Below are positions 41,854 through 48,480 of a stretch of DNA of 48,480 bases, piece by piece; the first letter of the stretch is position 1, and the number at the start of each line of letters is the position of its first letter. The notes beneath the pieces were generated by a model, which saw nothing but the letters and a program-made list of their open reading frames with translations, did not search any database and had not been told where the DNA came from. The translations under genes and the position numbers were made by a program. This DNA comes from Bacteroidia bacterium (GTDB lineage Bacteria > Bacteroidota > Bacteroidia > JAIBAJ01), in NCBI GenBank assembly GCA_019695265.1, contig JAIBAJ010000015.1:1-48480 (forward strand). Reading direction: 5' to 3'.

Positions 41854-42417
41854 ATGAAGAAACTTTTCCCGCTGCTGTTTGGATTAATAGCACCGCTGTT
41901 TTCTTTCAGCCAACACCCTCTGCCTAAATCTTTTTCTGATAAAATTGCCAAGTATGGATTGCACTTCACCTATCCTTATGGTTGGGAAACCGTGCCGGTA
42001 TTATCCAACTCAGTTATGCCATACGATTTTGCTGTACATCTTAAATCAGCTTACGAAGGAAAATATTGTGAAATCCGCTACCTTATTCTACCTCCCGGAA
42101 AAGATTTAACTGCATTCCTGGCAGATGCAAAATCTAAAATTTGTCTCCAACTTTTCGAAGCACATGAGAGTTTTGTTAAACTACAACCCAGCGAGGGCGA
42201 TCTTACCAATAAAGCTGATTGGCTAACTACATTTGGTAGTACACAATACGATGATTATCAATTTAAAAAAGATTTCGCGCAGGAATTTACCGATGGAAAT
42301 GTGGTCATCATGGAAAAGAAAGGAAAGGCCAGAATCGTTGTTATGATTTTAAGAAACAAGGACAATTATGCTTGCGATGACCTTTCTCCGGAATTGTTTT
42401 ATTCATTGACATTTTAA
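41854..42417 (+). CDS. Small secreted protein of unknown family
   Basis: 187 residues. Signal peptide MKKLFPLLFGLIAPLFSFSQ, then a soluble domain with KYGLHFTYPYGWETVPV and YCEIRYLILPPGKDLTAFLADAKSKICLQL. Two Cys in the first half and one near the end (YACDDLSPELF). The pattern FTYPYGWE..PV..S resembles the 'psbP-like/DUF1795-like' proteins that start with F.YP.GW, but I cannot confirm this. It begins 50 bp after the SGNH-like gene on the same strand. Function unknown. Confidence 0.65.
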   Translation: MKKLFPLLFGLIAPLFSFSQHPLPKSFSDKIAKYGLHFTYPYGWETVPVLSNSVMPYDFAVHLKSAYEGKYCEIRYLILPPGKDLTAFLADAKSKICLQLFEAHESFVKLQPSEGDLTNKADWLTTFGSTQYDDYQFKKDFAQEFTDGNVVIMEKKGKARIVVMILRNKDNYACDDLSPELFYSLTF

Positions 42418-42554
42418 CCTTTTGGGCTTAGGATTGGCTCAGTTCTTAAAAGCCTACCTGCTTCATTACTTGTTTCTGCTTTTTCGGTAGTTCTTGAATT
42501 TCATTCTGCTACAGATTTGCAAACAGTATAATTGAACCTTGCTGATAAAATTGA

Positions 42555-42562
42555 TACTTTTG
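42555..42562 (+). promoter_or_regulatory. -7 promoter box TACTTTTG of the esterase gene
   Basis: Exact TAnnTTTG match ending 3 bases before the ATG at 42566. It supports that start over the in-frame 42539. Confidence 0.65.
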
Positions 42563-42565
42563 TTC

Positions 42566-43510
42566 ATGCAGTTTGGAAAACTACAAATCAGGAAGGTAAT
42601 TTTGTTTTTTGTTCTTTTCGCCTGGATAAAAATTGCCAATTCCCAACCGTTGTTAGCGGAAGGACAATTGGAGCGGGTTTTATCTTTTCCCTCGGCATAC
42701 CTGGATTCACAACAATTCGATGTTTGGCTTCCTCCTTACTTTAATCCGAACGATCAACATAGTTTGCTTTTTATGTTGGATGGACAAATGCTTTTCGACT
42801 CTACTGAAACCTGGAACCATCAATGCTGGGATGTAGATGAAACTACCGGTCGTCTCATAAATGAGGATTCTATTTCACCGGTTATTATTGTTGCCATTTA
42901 TAGTCAGTGGCAAACTCGCAGAGCCAACTACTTTCCCCAACTTCCTTATGAATCCCTCAACCAGATAGAAAAAGATTCGGTGCAAGCTCAATTTAAACGC
43001 ACCAATTTGGCTCCAAATGGATTTAAGCCAAATTCAGATAACTTCTTAAAATTCATTTCTCAGGAATTGTATCCTTACATTACCTCCCGATATCCGGTTT
43101 ACAAAGATCCGGCACATACTTTTATTGCAGGAAGTTCGATGGGGGGATTAATTTCCATGTATGCCCTTTGTCAATATCCGGAAATTTTCGGTGGTGCAGC
43201 TTGTATCTCTACGCATTGGCCCGGTGGACATACCATGGAGTTCAATCCTTTACCCAAGGCTTTCTTTTCATACCTTCAAAATCACCTTCCAAACCCGGCT
43301 AACCATAAAATTTATTTCGATTGCGGCGATCAAACACTAGACGCCTACTATCCGCCTTTCCAACGTCAGGTAGATGAAATTGTTAAACAAAAGGGTTATA
43401 CTTCTGCCAATTGGTTAACACGGTATTGCCCCGGACAAGCGCACGACGAAAAAGCCTGGAAGTCTAGATTAAACGGAGTACTTCGCTTTTTAATGGCAAA
43501 AGCCAATTAA
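42566..43510 (+). CDS. Secreted alpha/beta-hydrolase, esterase D/enterochelin-esterase-like
   Basis: 314 residues from the ATG at 42566 (MQFGKLQIRKVILFFVLFAWIKIANSQ), a signal peptide. The putative-esterase fold (Pfam Esterase): FDVWLPPYFNPNDQHSLLFMLDGQMLFDSTETW, ISPVIIVAIYS, then the nucleophile elbow G189-S-S191-M-G193 in IAGSSMGGLISMYALCQYP, and a likely acid and His in FDCGDQTLDAYY and GQAHDEKAW. Members include siderophore and feruloyl esterases, S-formylglutathione hydrolases and mycolyltransferases; the substrate cannot be chosen. The box TACTTTTG is three bases before the ATG. Convergent with the sterol-desaturase-like gene (15 bp apart). Confidence 0.9.
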   Translation: MQFGKLQIRKVILFFVLFAWIKIANSQPLLAEGQLERVLSFPSAYLDSQQFDVWLPPYFNPNDQHSLLFMLDGQMLFDSTETWNHQCWDVDETTGRLINEDSISPVIIVAIYSQWQTRRANYFPQLPYESLNQIEKDSVQAQFKRTNLAPNGFKPNSDNFLKFISQELYPYITSRYPVYKDPAHTFIAGSSMGGLISMYALCQYPEIFGGAACISTHWPGGHTMEFNPLPKAFFSYLQNHLPNPANHKIYFDCGDQTLDAYYPPFQRQVDEIVKQKGYTSANWLTRYCPGQAHDEKAWKSRLNGVLRFLMAKAN

Positions 43511-43525
43511 GGGAATAGGGTTGAA

Positions 43526-44704
43526 TTACTTCCGCTCTTCCAATTGATACATCCAAATAATGGAAAAGAAACAGGGTAGGGCCAGCATCCAATTATATGG
43601 GTAAGGAATTGCCCATGCTAATGCCAATGAAGCGGAAAGCCTCAACCATTCTATCCATTTCCAACCCAAAAATCTTGGAAAACCTTGATTGCAAAATCCC
43701 GCAAACAGACTAAGACCCACGAGCCAGTTAAGTGATTTTGCCAAGTTTAAATCGATTTGAAAAAATAGGGAACTCCACCCAATCAGGTGAATGAACTGAA
43801 ACATGGTGTAATAGAAATGGCCGGATATTACCCGGGTTTGATTTGTAGAAGCGGTTGATACTTTTACACCTGCTCCTTGGGGAGGTGCAAACCACCACTT
43901 TACCTTGTTTCTTAAGCCTTTTTGGTTGGTACTTTCTTTCCAAAGTTCCATAAAACGTGCCGTATTGAGGTAAATTAAGTTGCTCCGGTTACGCGTGGCG
44001 GTAATTCCATAAACTACCTTTTCGTTCTCGGGTTGAAAGGTGCCAAACAACCGATCCCAAACAATTAAGACAATTCCAAAATTTTTGTCGAGGTATTGCG
44101 GGTTTTTGCCATGGTGCACCCGGTGGTGGTCGGGAGCTGCCAGTATTAAATTCAATGGCCCGAAATTTCGTATGACTTCAGTATGAATTAACAGGGTGTA
44201 AAATGCAGAAACCAGGGAAATTATTAAAAGCATTTCCGGAGAAATTCCAAGCAAGGCAAGCGGTAGGTTAAACTTAGATTTAATGAAACCATCCAACCAG
44301 TGATTTCTGGGGGTTACGGTCATATTCATTTCTTCTGCTTGGTGATGCATTTCATGGATGGCCCAAAGTAGGTTTACTCGATGAGCTGCATAATGCTCAC
44401 AATACCCAATAAAGTCAATTAATAAAAATGCCACCAACCAATGGTACCACTGATTTTTAAATTCGAAAAGATGGAAATAATGGTAAACCAATCCGTATCC
44501 GGAAAACAACAGCGATTTGAGCAAAACCTCTTTAAAAAGCTGTTCGGTAAATAATTGACTTAGGTTGGTGAAGGAGTTGCTTAGGTTAAGTTTCCAATTG
44601 GATTTTCGGTGGGCCAAGGCATTCAGAACCAGGGATGCAAGTAAAATTCCTATCAGGTAAGGATAGGTTTTTTCAAAAATCAACAGGTGTTCATTTCCTT
44701 GCAT
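43526..44704 (-). CDS. Sterol desaturase / fatty-acid hydroxylase family membrane protein
   Basis: 392 residues. Integral membrane diiron protein with about seven hydrophobic segments. The histidine clusters are all present: HYAAH, HEMHH, HWLDG region, and HRVHHG; the C-terminal half holds more membrane segments. The extra C-terminal part with 'GHFYYTMFQFIHLIGW' resembles the alkylglycerol monooxygenase-like branch. Family members hydroxylate or desaturate lipids with O2. Start at 44704 (MQGNEHLLIFEKTYPYL). No redox partner is nearby. The upstream region holds repeat copy F. Confidence 0.9.
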   Translation of the reverse strand: MQGNEHLLIFEKTYPYLIGILLASLVLNALAHRKSNWKLNLSNSFTNLSQLFTEQLFKEVLLKSLLFSGYGLVYHYFHLFEFKNQWYHWLVAFLLIDFIGYCEHYAAHRVNLLWAIHEMHHQAEEMNMTVTPRNHWLDGFIKSKFNLPLALLGISPEMLLIISLVSAFYTLLIHTEVIRNFGPLNLILAAPDHHRVHHGKNPQYLDKNFGIVLIVWDRLFGTFQPENEKVVYGITATRNRSNLIYLNTARFMELWKESTNQKGLRNKVKWWFAPPQGAGVKVSTASTNQTRVISGHFYYTMFQFIHLIGWSSLFFQIDLNLAKSLNWLVGLSLFAGFCNQGFPRFLGWKWIEWLRLSASLALAWAIPYPYNWMLALPCFFSIIWMYQLEERK

Positions 44705-44827
44705 AAAAGTTGGCTAATGTAAGTGGGAATTGCCTTTAGTAGCATGAAATTGGAAAGTTCATCCAGTCTGAATTTTAGTTTGTAATGCTGGTAGCTTGGA
44801 ATATGGAAGCTTGAATGCTTACTATTG

Positions 44828-44990
44828 GAAGGTCGGAGTGCCTCGGGCAAGGATAGAGGCAGTCTAGCCCACAGGACAACGAAGGCGCTAGCCGAGTTGG
44901 ACGAGGACTAGCGCCGAAAGCCTGACCCGACCGCCTTGCATGGTTATTGGTTGACCAGGAATATTTTGGGCGGGAGGGGGCCCGCCAAAA
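44828..44990 (+). repeat. Interspersed structured element, copy F
   Basis: Plus-oriented copy. Outer stem TCGGG (44843-44847) pairs with CCCGA (44926-44930). Inner stem GGCGCTAG (44884-44891) pairs with CTAGCGCC (44908-44915), eight perfect pairs. The 3' stem CCGCC (44931-44935) pairs with GGCGG (44969-44973), which can instead pair with the end CCCGCC (GGCGGG 44969-44974 with 44981-44986), so two hairpins compete. Conserved parts: GGGCAAGGATAGAGGCAG, TAGCCCACAGG, CGAGGACTA, CGAAAGCCTGACCCGA. It fills most of the gap between the desaturase-like and TerB-like genes; nothing else is seen. Confidence 0.7.
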
Positions 44991-45033
44991 CATTAAAAAT
45001 AAAATTGATTTAAAGCTAAAACAAGTGCCTTAC

Positions 45034-45438
45034 TTAATGCGATAAAATTCGCTTAAGCTGTTTCAAATACACCGATTCGGCTTTGTTTTTTCCTTCAAAG
45101 GCCTCGGCAATTTTTAGAGATGTATCATAGATATGTTTGCGCATTCCTGCATCAATTAATTTGGAATGTTCATGTAAATAGTCCTGAAAATCGCTTAGAA
45201 TATCTTCCGAATCAATTTGATTGGCTTCCATCCAGTCGAAAACAATTTCTATTTGAAAGGCCGAATCGGTGCCAAATTCATCGGTATGTTTCTCAAAAGG
45301 TACCCATTCGTCTCTTACAACCTGGCGAAGTTTTTTGACTTCTTCGCTTCGTACATGCCGATCTGATGCAGCAATTCCGTAAAATAGTTTGCCCAATTCC
45401 TGGTATAAATGAAGGTAAGTTCTAGTTGAATTTTCCAT
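45034..45438 (-). CDS. Small TerB-like protein, coupled to the CoA-transferase gene
   Basis: 134-residue soluble helical protein. LYQELGKLFYGIAASDRHVRSEEVKKLRQVV resembles the N-terminal core of TerB/tellurite-resistance proteins (small all-helical domain with DG.....E motif; here DRHVRSEE). The remaining helices (SAFQIEIVFDWMEA, DILSDFQDYLHEH) are compatible. No metal ligands stand out. It begins two bases after the stop of the acetyl-CoA hydrolase/transferase gene, so the two are co-translated. Why they are paired is not known. Confidence 0.55.
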   Translation of the reverse strand: MENSTRTYLHLYQELGKLFYGIAASDRHVRSEEVKKLRQVVRDEWVPFEKHTDEFGTDSAFQIEIVFDWMEANQIDSEDILSDFQDYLHEHSKLIDAGMRKHIYDTSLKIAEAFEGKNKAESVYLKQLKRILSH

Positions 45439-45440
45439 GA

Positions 45441-46736
45441 CTATAAAGGTTTATATAAATGTTTAAATCGTTTAAAAAAGGCTTTTTCCAATGACTCCTG
45501 ATGTTGGGGATGAGCTATAGAAATTAAGGCTCTGGACCGTTGTTCGAGGTTCATACCGAACAAGTTAACAGATCCGTATTCTGTTACAACCCAATGAATA
45601 TGTCCGCGGGTGGTAACTACTCCGGCACCTTCATTCAAATTGGGCACAATGCGCGACAATCCTTTGTTGGTGGTGGAAGGAATGGCAATTATAGGTTTGC
45701 CTCCATCCGATAAGGCAGCTCCACGTATAAAATCCATTTGTCCGCCAATACCCGAATATTGGTAAGTGCCAATGGAATCAGAGCAAACCTGTCCGGTTAA
45801 GTCAATTTCAATGGCACTGTTGATGGCGGTAACTTTCGGATTAAGACAGATAATTCGGGGGTCGTTAACATAGGCAATGTCCAAGGCCAATACGATAGGG
45901 TTATCATTTACAAATTCGTACAATTGGTTGGTTCCCATCATAAAACCGGTTACACAATAGCCTCTTGATTTTTTCTTTAAGGAGTTATTGATGACCCCTG
46001 TTTTTATCAAGGGAATAACCCCGTCGGAGAACATTTCGGTATGAAGCCCAAGGTTTTTATGAGATCCCAGGTTTTTTACTACCGAATCCGGAATGGTACC
46101 AATTCCCAATTGCAAGGTGGCCCCATCTTCGACCAATTCGGCCACTCGCTTTCCAATTTTATCGGTGATATCGGTTGCACAATGCGCATAGCTGATTTGT
46201 GGTAAAGGTTCATCCACCCAAACTGCTGCATCAATTTTCTCGAAAGGAACCAAGGTGTCGCCATGGGTTCGAGGCATATGGGGATTTATTTGTGCTATGA
46301 TTTTTTTTGCGTTATTTACGGCTGAACGAGCAATATCTACCGAGGTGCCCAAGGAGCAATATCCATGCGAATCGGGTGGGGAAACATGGATGATGGCTAC
46401 ATCCAAGGGTAAAATTCCTCGGTTAAACAGCAAGGGGATTTCGCTTAAAAAAACAGGGATATAATCGCCTCGTCCTTCGTTAACAGCCTTACGGTTACTA
46501 TCTGAAACAAATAAGGAATTCATCAAGAAATGACCTTCGAGTGAAACATCGTTTAAATCTATTCCTTGCAAGGAAATGCTTACTAGCTCAACCTGATTTA
46601 ATCGGTTTTTTTGAGATATCAACTCCTTTAACAAATGTACCGGAGTTGCGGCACTTCCATGGATAAATACCCTTTGACCGGATTGAATCAGTTGAAGGGC
46701 TTCCTGGCTTGATACAAAATCACTAGGTGTTTTCAT
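45441..46736 (-). CDS. Acetyl-CoA hydrolase/transferase family (4-hydroxybutyrate/propionyl-CoA transferase-like)
   Basis: 431 residues. CoA-transferase fold with two similar halves: GQRVFIHGSAATPVHLLKELI (N-terminal), PLDVAIIHVSPPDSHGYCSLGTSVD, LVEDGATLQLGIGTIPDSVV, then GLHTEMFSDGV with the catalytic Glu, YSGIGGQMDFIRGA and VVTEYGSVNLFGM. The reaction is transfer of CoA between acyl groups, passing through a glutamyl-CoA. Substrate specificity is uncertain: acetate/succinate, 4-hydroxybutyrate or propionate. Start MKTPSDFVSSQEALQLIQ. A strong inverted repeat (46740-46782) lies at its start codon, and the TerB-like gene follows two bases after its stop. Confidence 0.92.
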   Translation of the reverse strand: MKTPSDFVSSQEALQLIQSGQRVFIHGSAATPVHLLKELISQKNRLNQVELVSISLQGIDLNDVSLEGHFLMNSLFVSDSNRKAVNEGRGDYIPVFLSEIPLLFNRGILPLDVAIIHVSPPDSHGYCSLGTSVDIARSAVNNAKKIIAQINPHMPRTHGDTLVPFEKIDAAVWVDEPLPQISYAHCATDITDKIGKRVAELVEDGATLQLGIGTIPDSVVKNLGSHKNLGLHTEMFSDGVIPLIKTGVINNSLKKKSRGYCVTGFMMGTNQLYEFVNDNPIVLALDIAYVNDPRIICLNPKVTAINSAIEIDLTGQVCSDSIGTYQYSGIGGQMDFIRGAALSDGGKPIIAIPSTTNKGLSRIVPNLNEGAGVVTTRGHIHWVVTEYGSVNLFGMNLEQRSRALISIAHPQHQESLEKAFFKRFKHLYKPL

Positions 46737-46739
46737 TAG

Positions 46740-46782
46740 TTAGGGTCAAAACAACCGATGCAAAGGTTGTTGTTGACCCTAA
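46740..46782. promoter_or_regulatory. Long inverted repeat at the CoA-transferase start, enclosing a -7-like box
   Basis: TTAGGGTCAA (46740-46749) pairs with TTGACCCTAA (46773-46782), continuing as AACAACC (46750-46756) with GGTTGTT (46765-46771), one unpaired G at 46772 and an 8-base loop: 17 pairs. The near-consensus box AACCTTTG (minus strand 46761-46768) lies in the loop and inner arm. It ends three bases before the start codon. No T run follows on either side, so an operator or translation-control hairpin fits better than a terminator. Confidence 0.6.
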
Positions 46783-46833
46783 TTAACCAAATGAGTACAA
46801 TCAGAATTACGACTGATTATACGCAACTTTTGC

Positions 46834-48480
46834 TTAGAATTCGATAATTAAACCGATGGTAGGAACAATGTTTTTGCTGAAATTTTCCAATAGCACCGGA
46901 ATCCCGTTAGAACCATCCGCTTTTAATGGATTTCCGTCGGTAGTTTCAAATCCTGAATTGTCAGCAGTACGTTTGAAAGTGTAATAGGGCGGAGATTGCT
47001 GTGCAGTCATCATTACATTTTGGAAGTCTAAAAACAAATCCATGCTGAATTTCTTGAAATTGAACATTTTATCTACCCTTAAATCCAACTGGCTAAAGTA
47101 TTTCAGACGTTGGGTATTAAGTTGTGTGTAGTCCAAAATTCCTGTTCCTAACAATACAAAGTTTCGCTGTGAGGCAGTCATGTCAAATGGAGTGTAAGGA
47201 GTTCCTCCTGCAAAACGGTATTTTAAACCAATTTGCCAACCTTTACCCAATTTAATTCCCAAAGTGGTAGAGACCAAGTGTTTGTTATCCCAGGCAGAGG
47301 CAATAAGTTTGCCATCCAATCCGGAATATTTGCTTCTTACAAAAGTGTAGCTAAAGACATAGAAAAGCCGTTTAACCAGTTTTTGTTGAACAAAAAATTC
47401 AAATCCATAAGTTTCACCCAAACCTGAACTTTGAATACGTTCGCTGCCAATGCTGCCAAAATCGCTTCCAAGGTTAGCCAAAGAATAGCCATTGGCCACA
47501 GAAACAGGGTAATCGCTATATTGTTTGAAAAAGCCTTCCAATGTAAAGCGCAAACTTTCATTGGGCAAAAATTGTGTTCCCAAAACATAATGCATAGACC
47601 TGATGTATTTCATGGAACGATTAACCAATTCATTGTTTGCATCGCGGTAGCCTAGGGTGGTGTAGGTTGGGATTTTATAGTACAATCCAACCGATGCTGT
47701 AAGATCCCATTTGGGGGTGATATGGTAGGCAAAAGAAAGTCGGGGTGACAAGGTTTTAAGTGGGTTACTGCCATCTTTCATAAACGAATTCATATCGGTT
47801 CGCAAGCCAAACGAGGTAAGCAACTTATTGTTAAAAAGCTCTTTTGAAACTTGTCCAAATGCTCCATACTTAAAAAAGTCGATCGCTGAACTGATGTTGA
47901 CCGTTAATCCAGGGAAAATGACATTGCCTAAAGAGTCGGTAATGGTGTTGGTTACTTTGTTAAAGAGTTGGGTGTTGTATTTAACATATTGACCCATAAT
48001 TCCGTACGAAATCTTCCAACCATTGATGTATTTGTTAACGTCAATTCTGAGTTTGTTCTCAATTTCCTGGGAGCGAAGTTTGAAGTTGCGTTTGGTTTCA
48101 TCTCCATATTGAGCATCTTCAAAACGGTCAATATCGTTATTGAACATATTTCTGCTAACCGCCACTTGCAGGTAACCTTTGTTGATGAGTCGCTTTAAAA
48201 CAAAACCGGTGGTATAATTCCATTGTTTAATTATAGGTAATGAACGGCGCAAATATTCATTTTCAGGGCTCGATTCCCGGGTTGCACCAAAAGAAAAGTT
48301 GTCGATGGCGCCCAAGCCTATGGCTGTTAGGGTTGTTTTTTCATTGAATTTATGAACTACCTTGTATTGGAAATCGTAAAAATTAGGTCGAATGGGTAGA
48401 TCGATTAGTTTGAATAAAAAGTCGAGGTATGATTTTCGTGCCGAAACAATAAAGTTGGTTTTTTTACCCATTGGACCTTC
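46834..48480 (-). CDS. TonB-dependent receptor, N-terminus cut by right edge
   Basis: About 548 residues of a beta-barrel outer-membrane receptor, running off the right end of the window; the signal peptide and plug are not visible. The visible part begins ...GKKTNFIVSARKSYLDFLFKLID and shows amphipathic strands such as YLQVAVSRNMFNND, YGFEFFVQQKLVKRLFYVFSYTFV and YGLKYRFAGGTPYTPFD; the C-terminal aromatic residue is F (IVPTIGLIIEF). The motif YRFAGGTPYTPFD is typical of Bacteroidota receptors. No SusD-like gene is seen downstream. The substrate cannot be told. It ends 98 bp before the CoA-transferase gene on the same strand. Confidence 0.88.
   Translation of the reverse strand, partial: EGPMGKKTNFIVSARKSYLDFLFKLIDLPIRPNFYDFQYKVVHKFNEKTTLTAIGLGAIDNFSFGATRESSPENEYLRRSLPIIKQWNYTTGFVLKRLINKGYLQVAVSRNMFNNDIDRFEDAQYGDETKRNFKLRSQEIENKLRIDVNKYINGWKISYGIMGQYVKYNTQLFNKVTNTITDSLGNVIFPGLTVNISSAIDFFKYGAFGQVSKELFNNKLLTSFGLRTDMNSFMKDGSNPLKTLSPRLSFAYHITPKWDLTASVGLYYKIPTYTTLGYRDANNELVNRSMKYIRSMHYVLGTQFLPNESLRFTLEGFFKQYSDYPVSVANGYSLANLGSDFGSIGSERIQSSGLGETYGFEFFVQQKLVKRLFYVFSYTFVRSKYSGLDGKLIASAWDNKHLVSTTLGIKLGKGWQIGLKYRFAGGTPYTPFDMTASQRNFVLLGTGILDYTQLNTQRLKYFSQLDLRVDKMFNFKKFSMDLFLDFQNVMMTAQQSPPYYTFKRTADNSGFETTDGNPLKADGSNGIPVLLENFSKNIVPTIGLIIEF

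Overview
The window looks like a chromosomal segment of a Bacteroidota (Flavobacteriia/Sphingobacteriia/Chitinophagia-type) bacterium. The evidence is secreted proteins with type IX secretion C-terminal sorting domains, a GWxTD-domain protein, two TonB-dependent receptors of which the complete one shows a carboxypeptidase-like N-terminal domain, DUF177-rpmF-fabH and pheS-...-ubiA-maf clusters, and the Bacteroidota -7 promoter box TAnnTTTG in front of many genes. Class and genus cannot be fixed from the sequence alone. No prophage, transposase, integrase or CRISPR array was seen.

Layout. 0-7.3 kb: rarA (cut by the left edge), a STAS-like protein, ffh, a secreted 23-residue-repeat protein, a TonB-C/VWA fusion, a tiny lipoprotein, glyA and a DUF1801 protein. 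7.4-14.3 kb: a secreted T9SS trypsin-like protease, then pheS, a PAP2-like membrane protein, a UbiA prenyltransferase and maf on one strand, facing a DUF4340 protein. 14.3-22.3 kb: a YdeI/OmdA protein, a lipoprotein serine hydrolase with an unknown partner, a TonB receptor, an RlmI-type methyltransferase and a pirin. 22.3-25.6 kb: a small T9SS protein, a 170-bp tandem array built on the 3' end of a tRNA-Ser(UGA) gene, the tRNA itself, and a GWxTD protein. 25.6-30.0 kb: an operon icd / small membrane protein / DUF6671 / sbtA-like bicarbonate permease, read divergently from a LysR regulator. 30.3-33.7 kb: a DUF2141 lipoprotein, a TrmN6-like methyltransferase and DUF177-rpmF-fabH. 34.2-40.3 kb: a 2027-residue alpha-2-macroglobulin with a CSEQ thioester site. 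40.7-48.5 kb: an SGNH-like protein, a small secreted protein, an esterase, a sterol-desaturase-like protein, a TerB-like protein, an acetyl-CoA hydrolase/transferase and a second TonB receptor cut by the right edge.

The most unusual content is non-coding. Six copies of a roughly 150-165 bp GC-rich element sit in intergenic gaps (14.36-14.51, 14.62-14.77, 22.08-22.23, 33.96-34.12, 40.35-40.50, 44.83-44.99 kb), three per strand. They share core motifs, but their stems differ in sequence while keeping base pairing, which is the signature of a structured RNA or hairpin-forming mobile DNA. A separate 4-copy tandem array repeats the terminal 19 bases of tRNA-Ser plus its terminator. Several genes have the -7 box exactly 4 bases before ATG, implying leaderless mRNAs.
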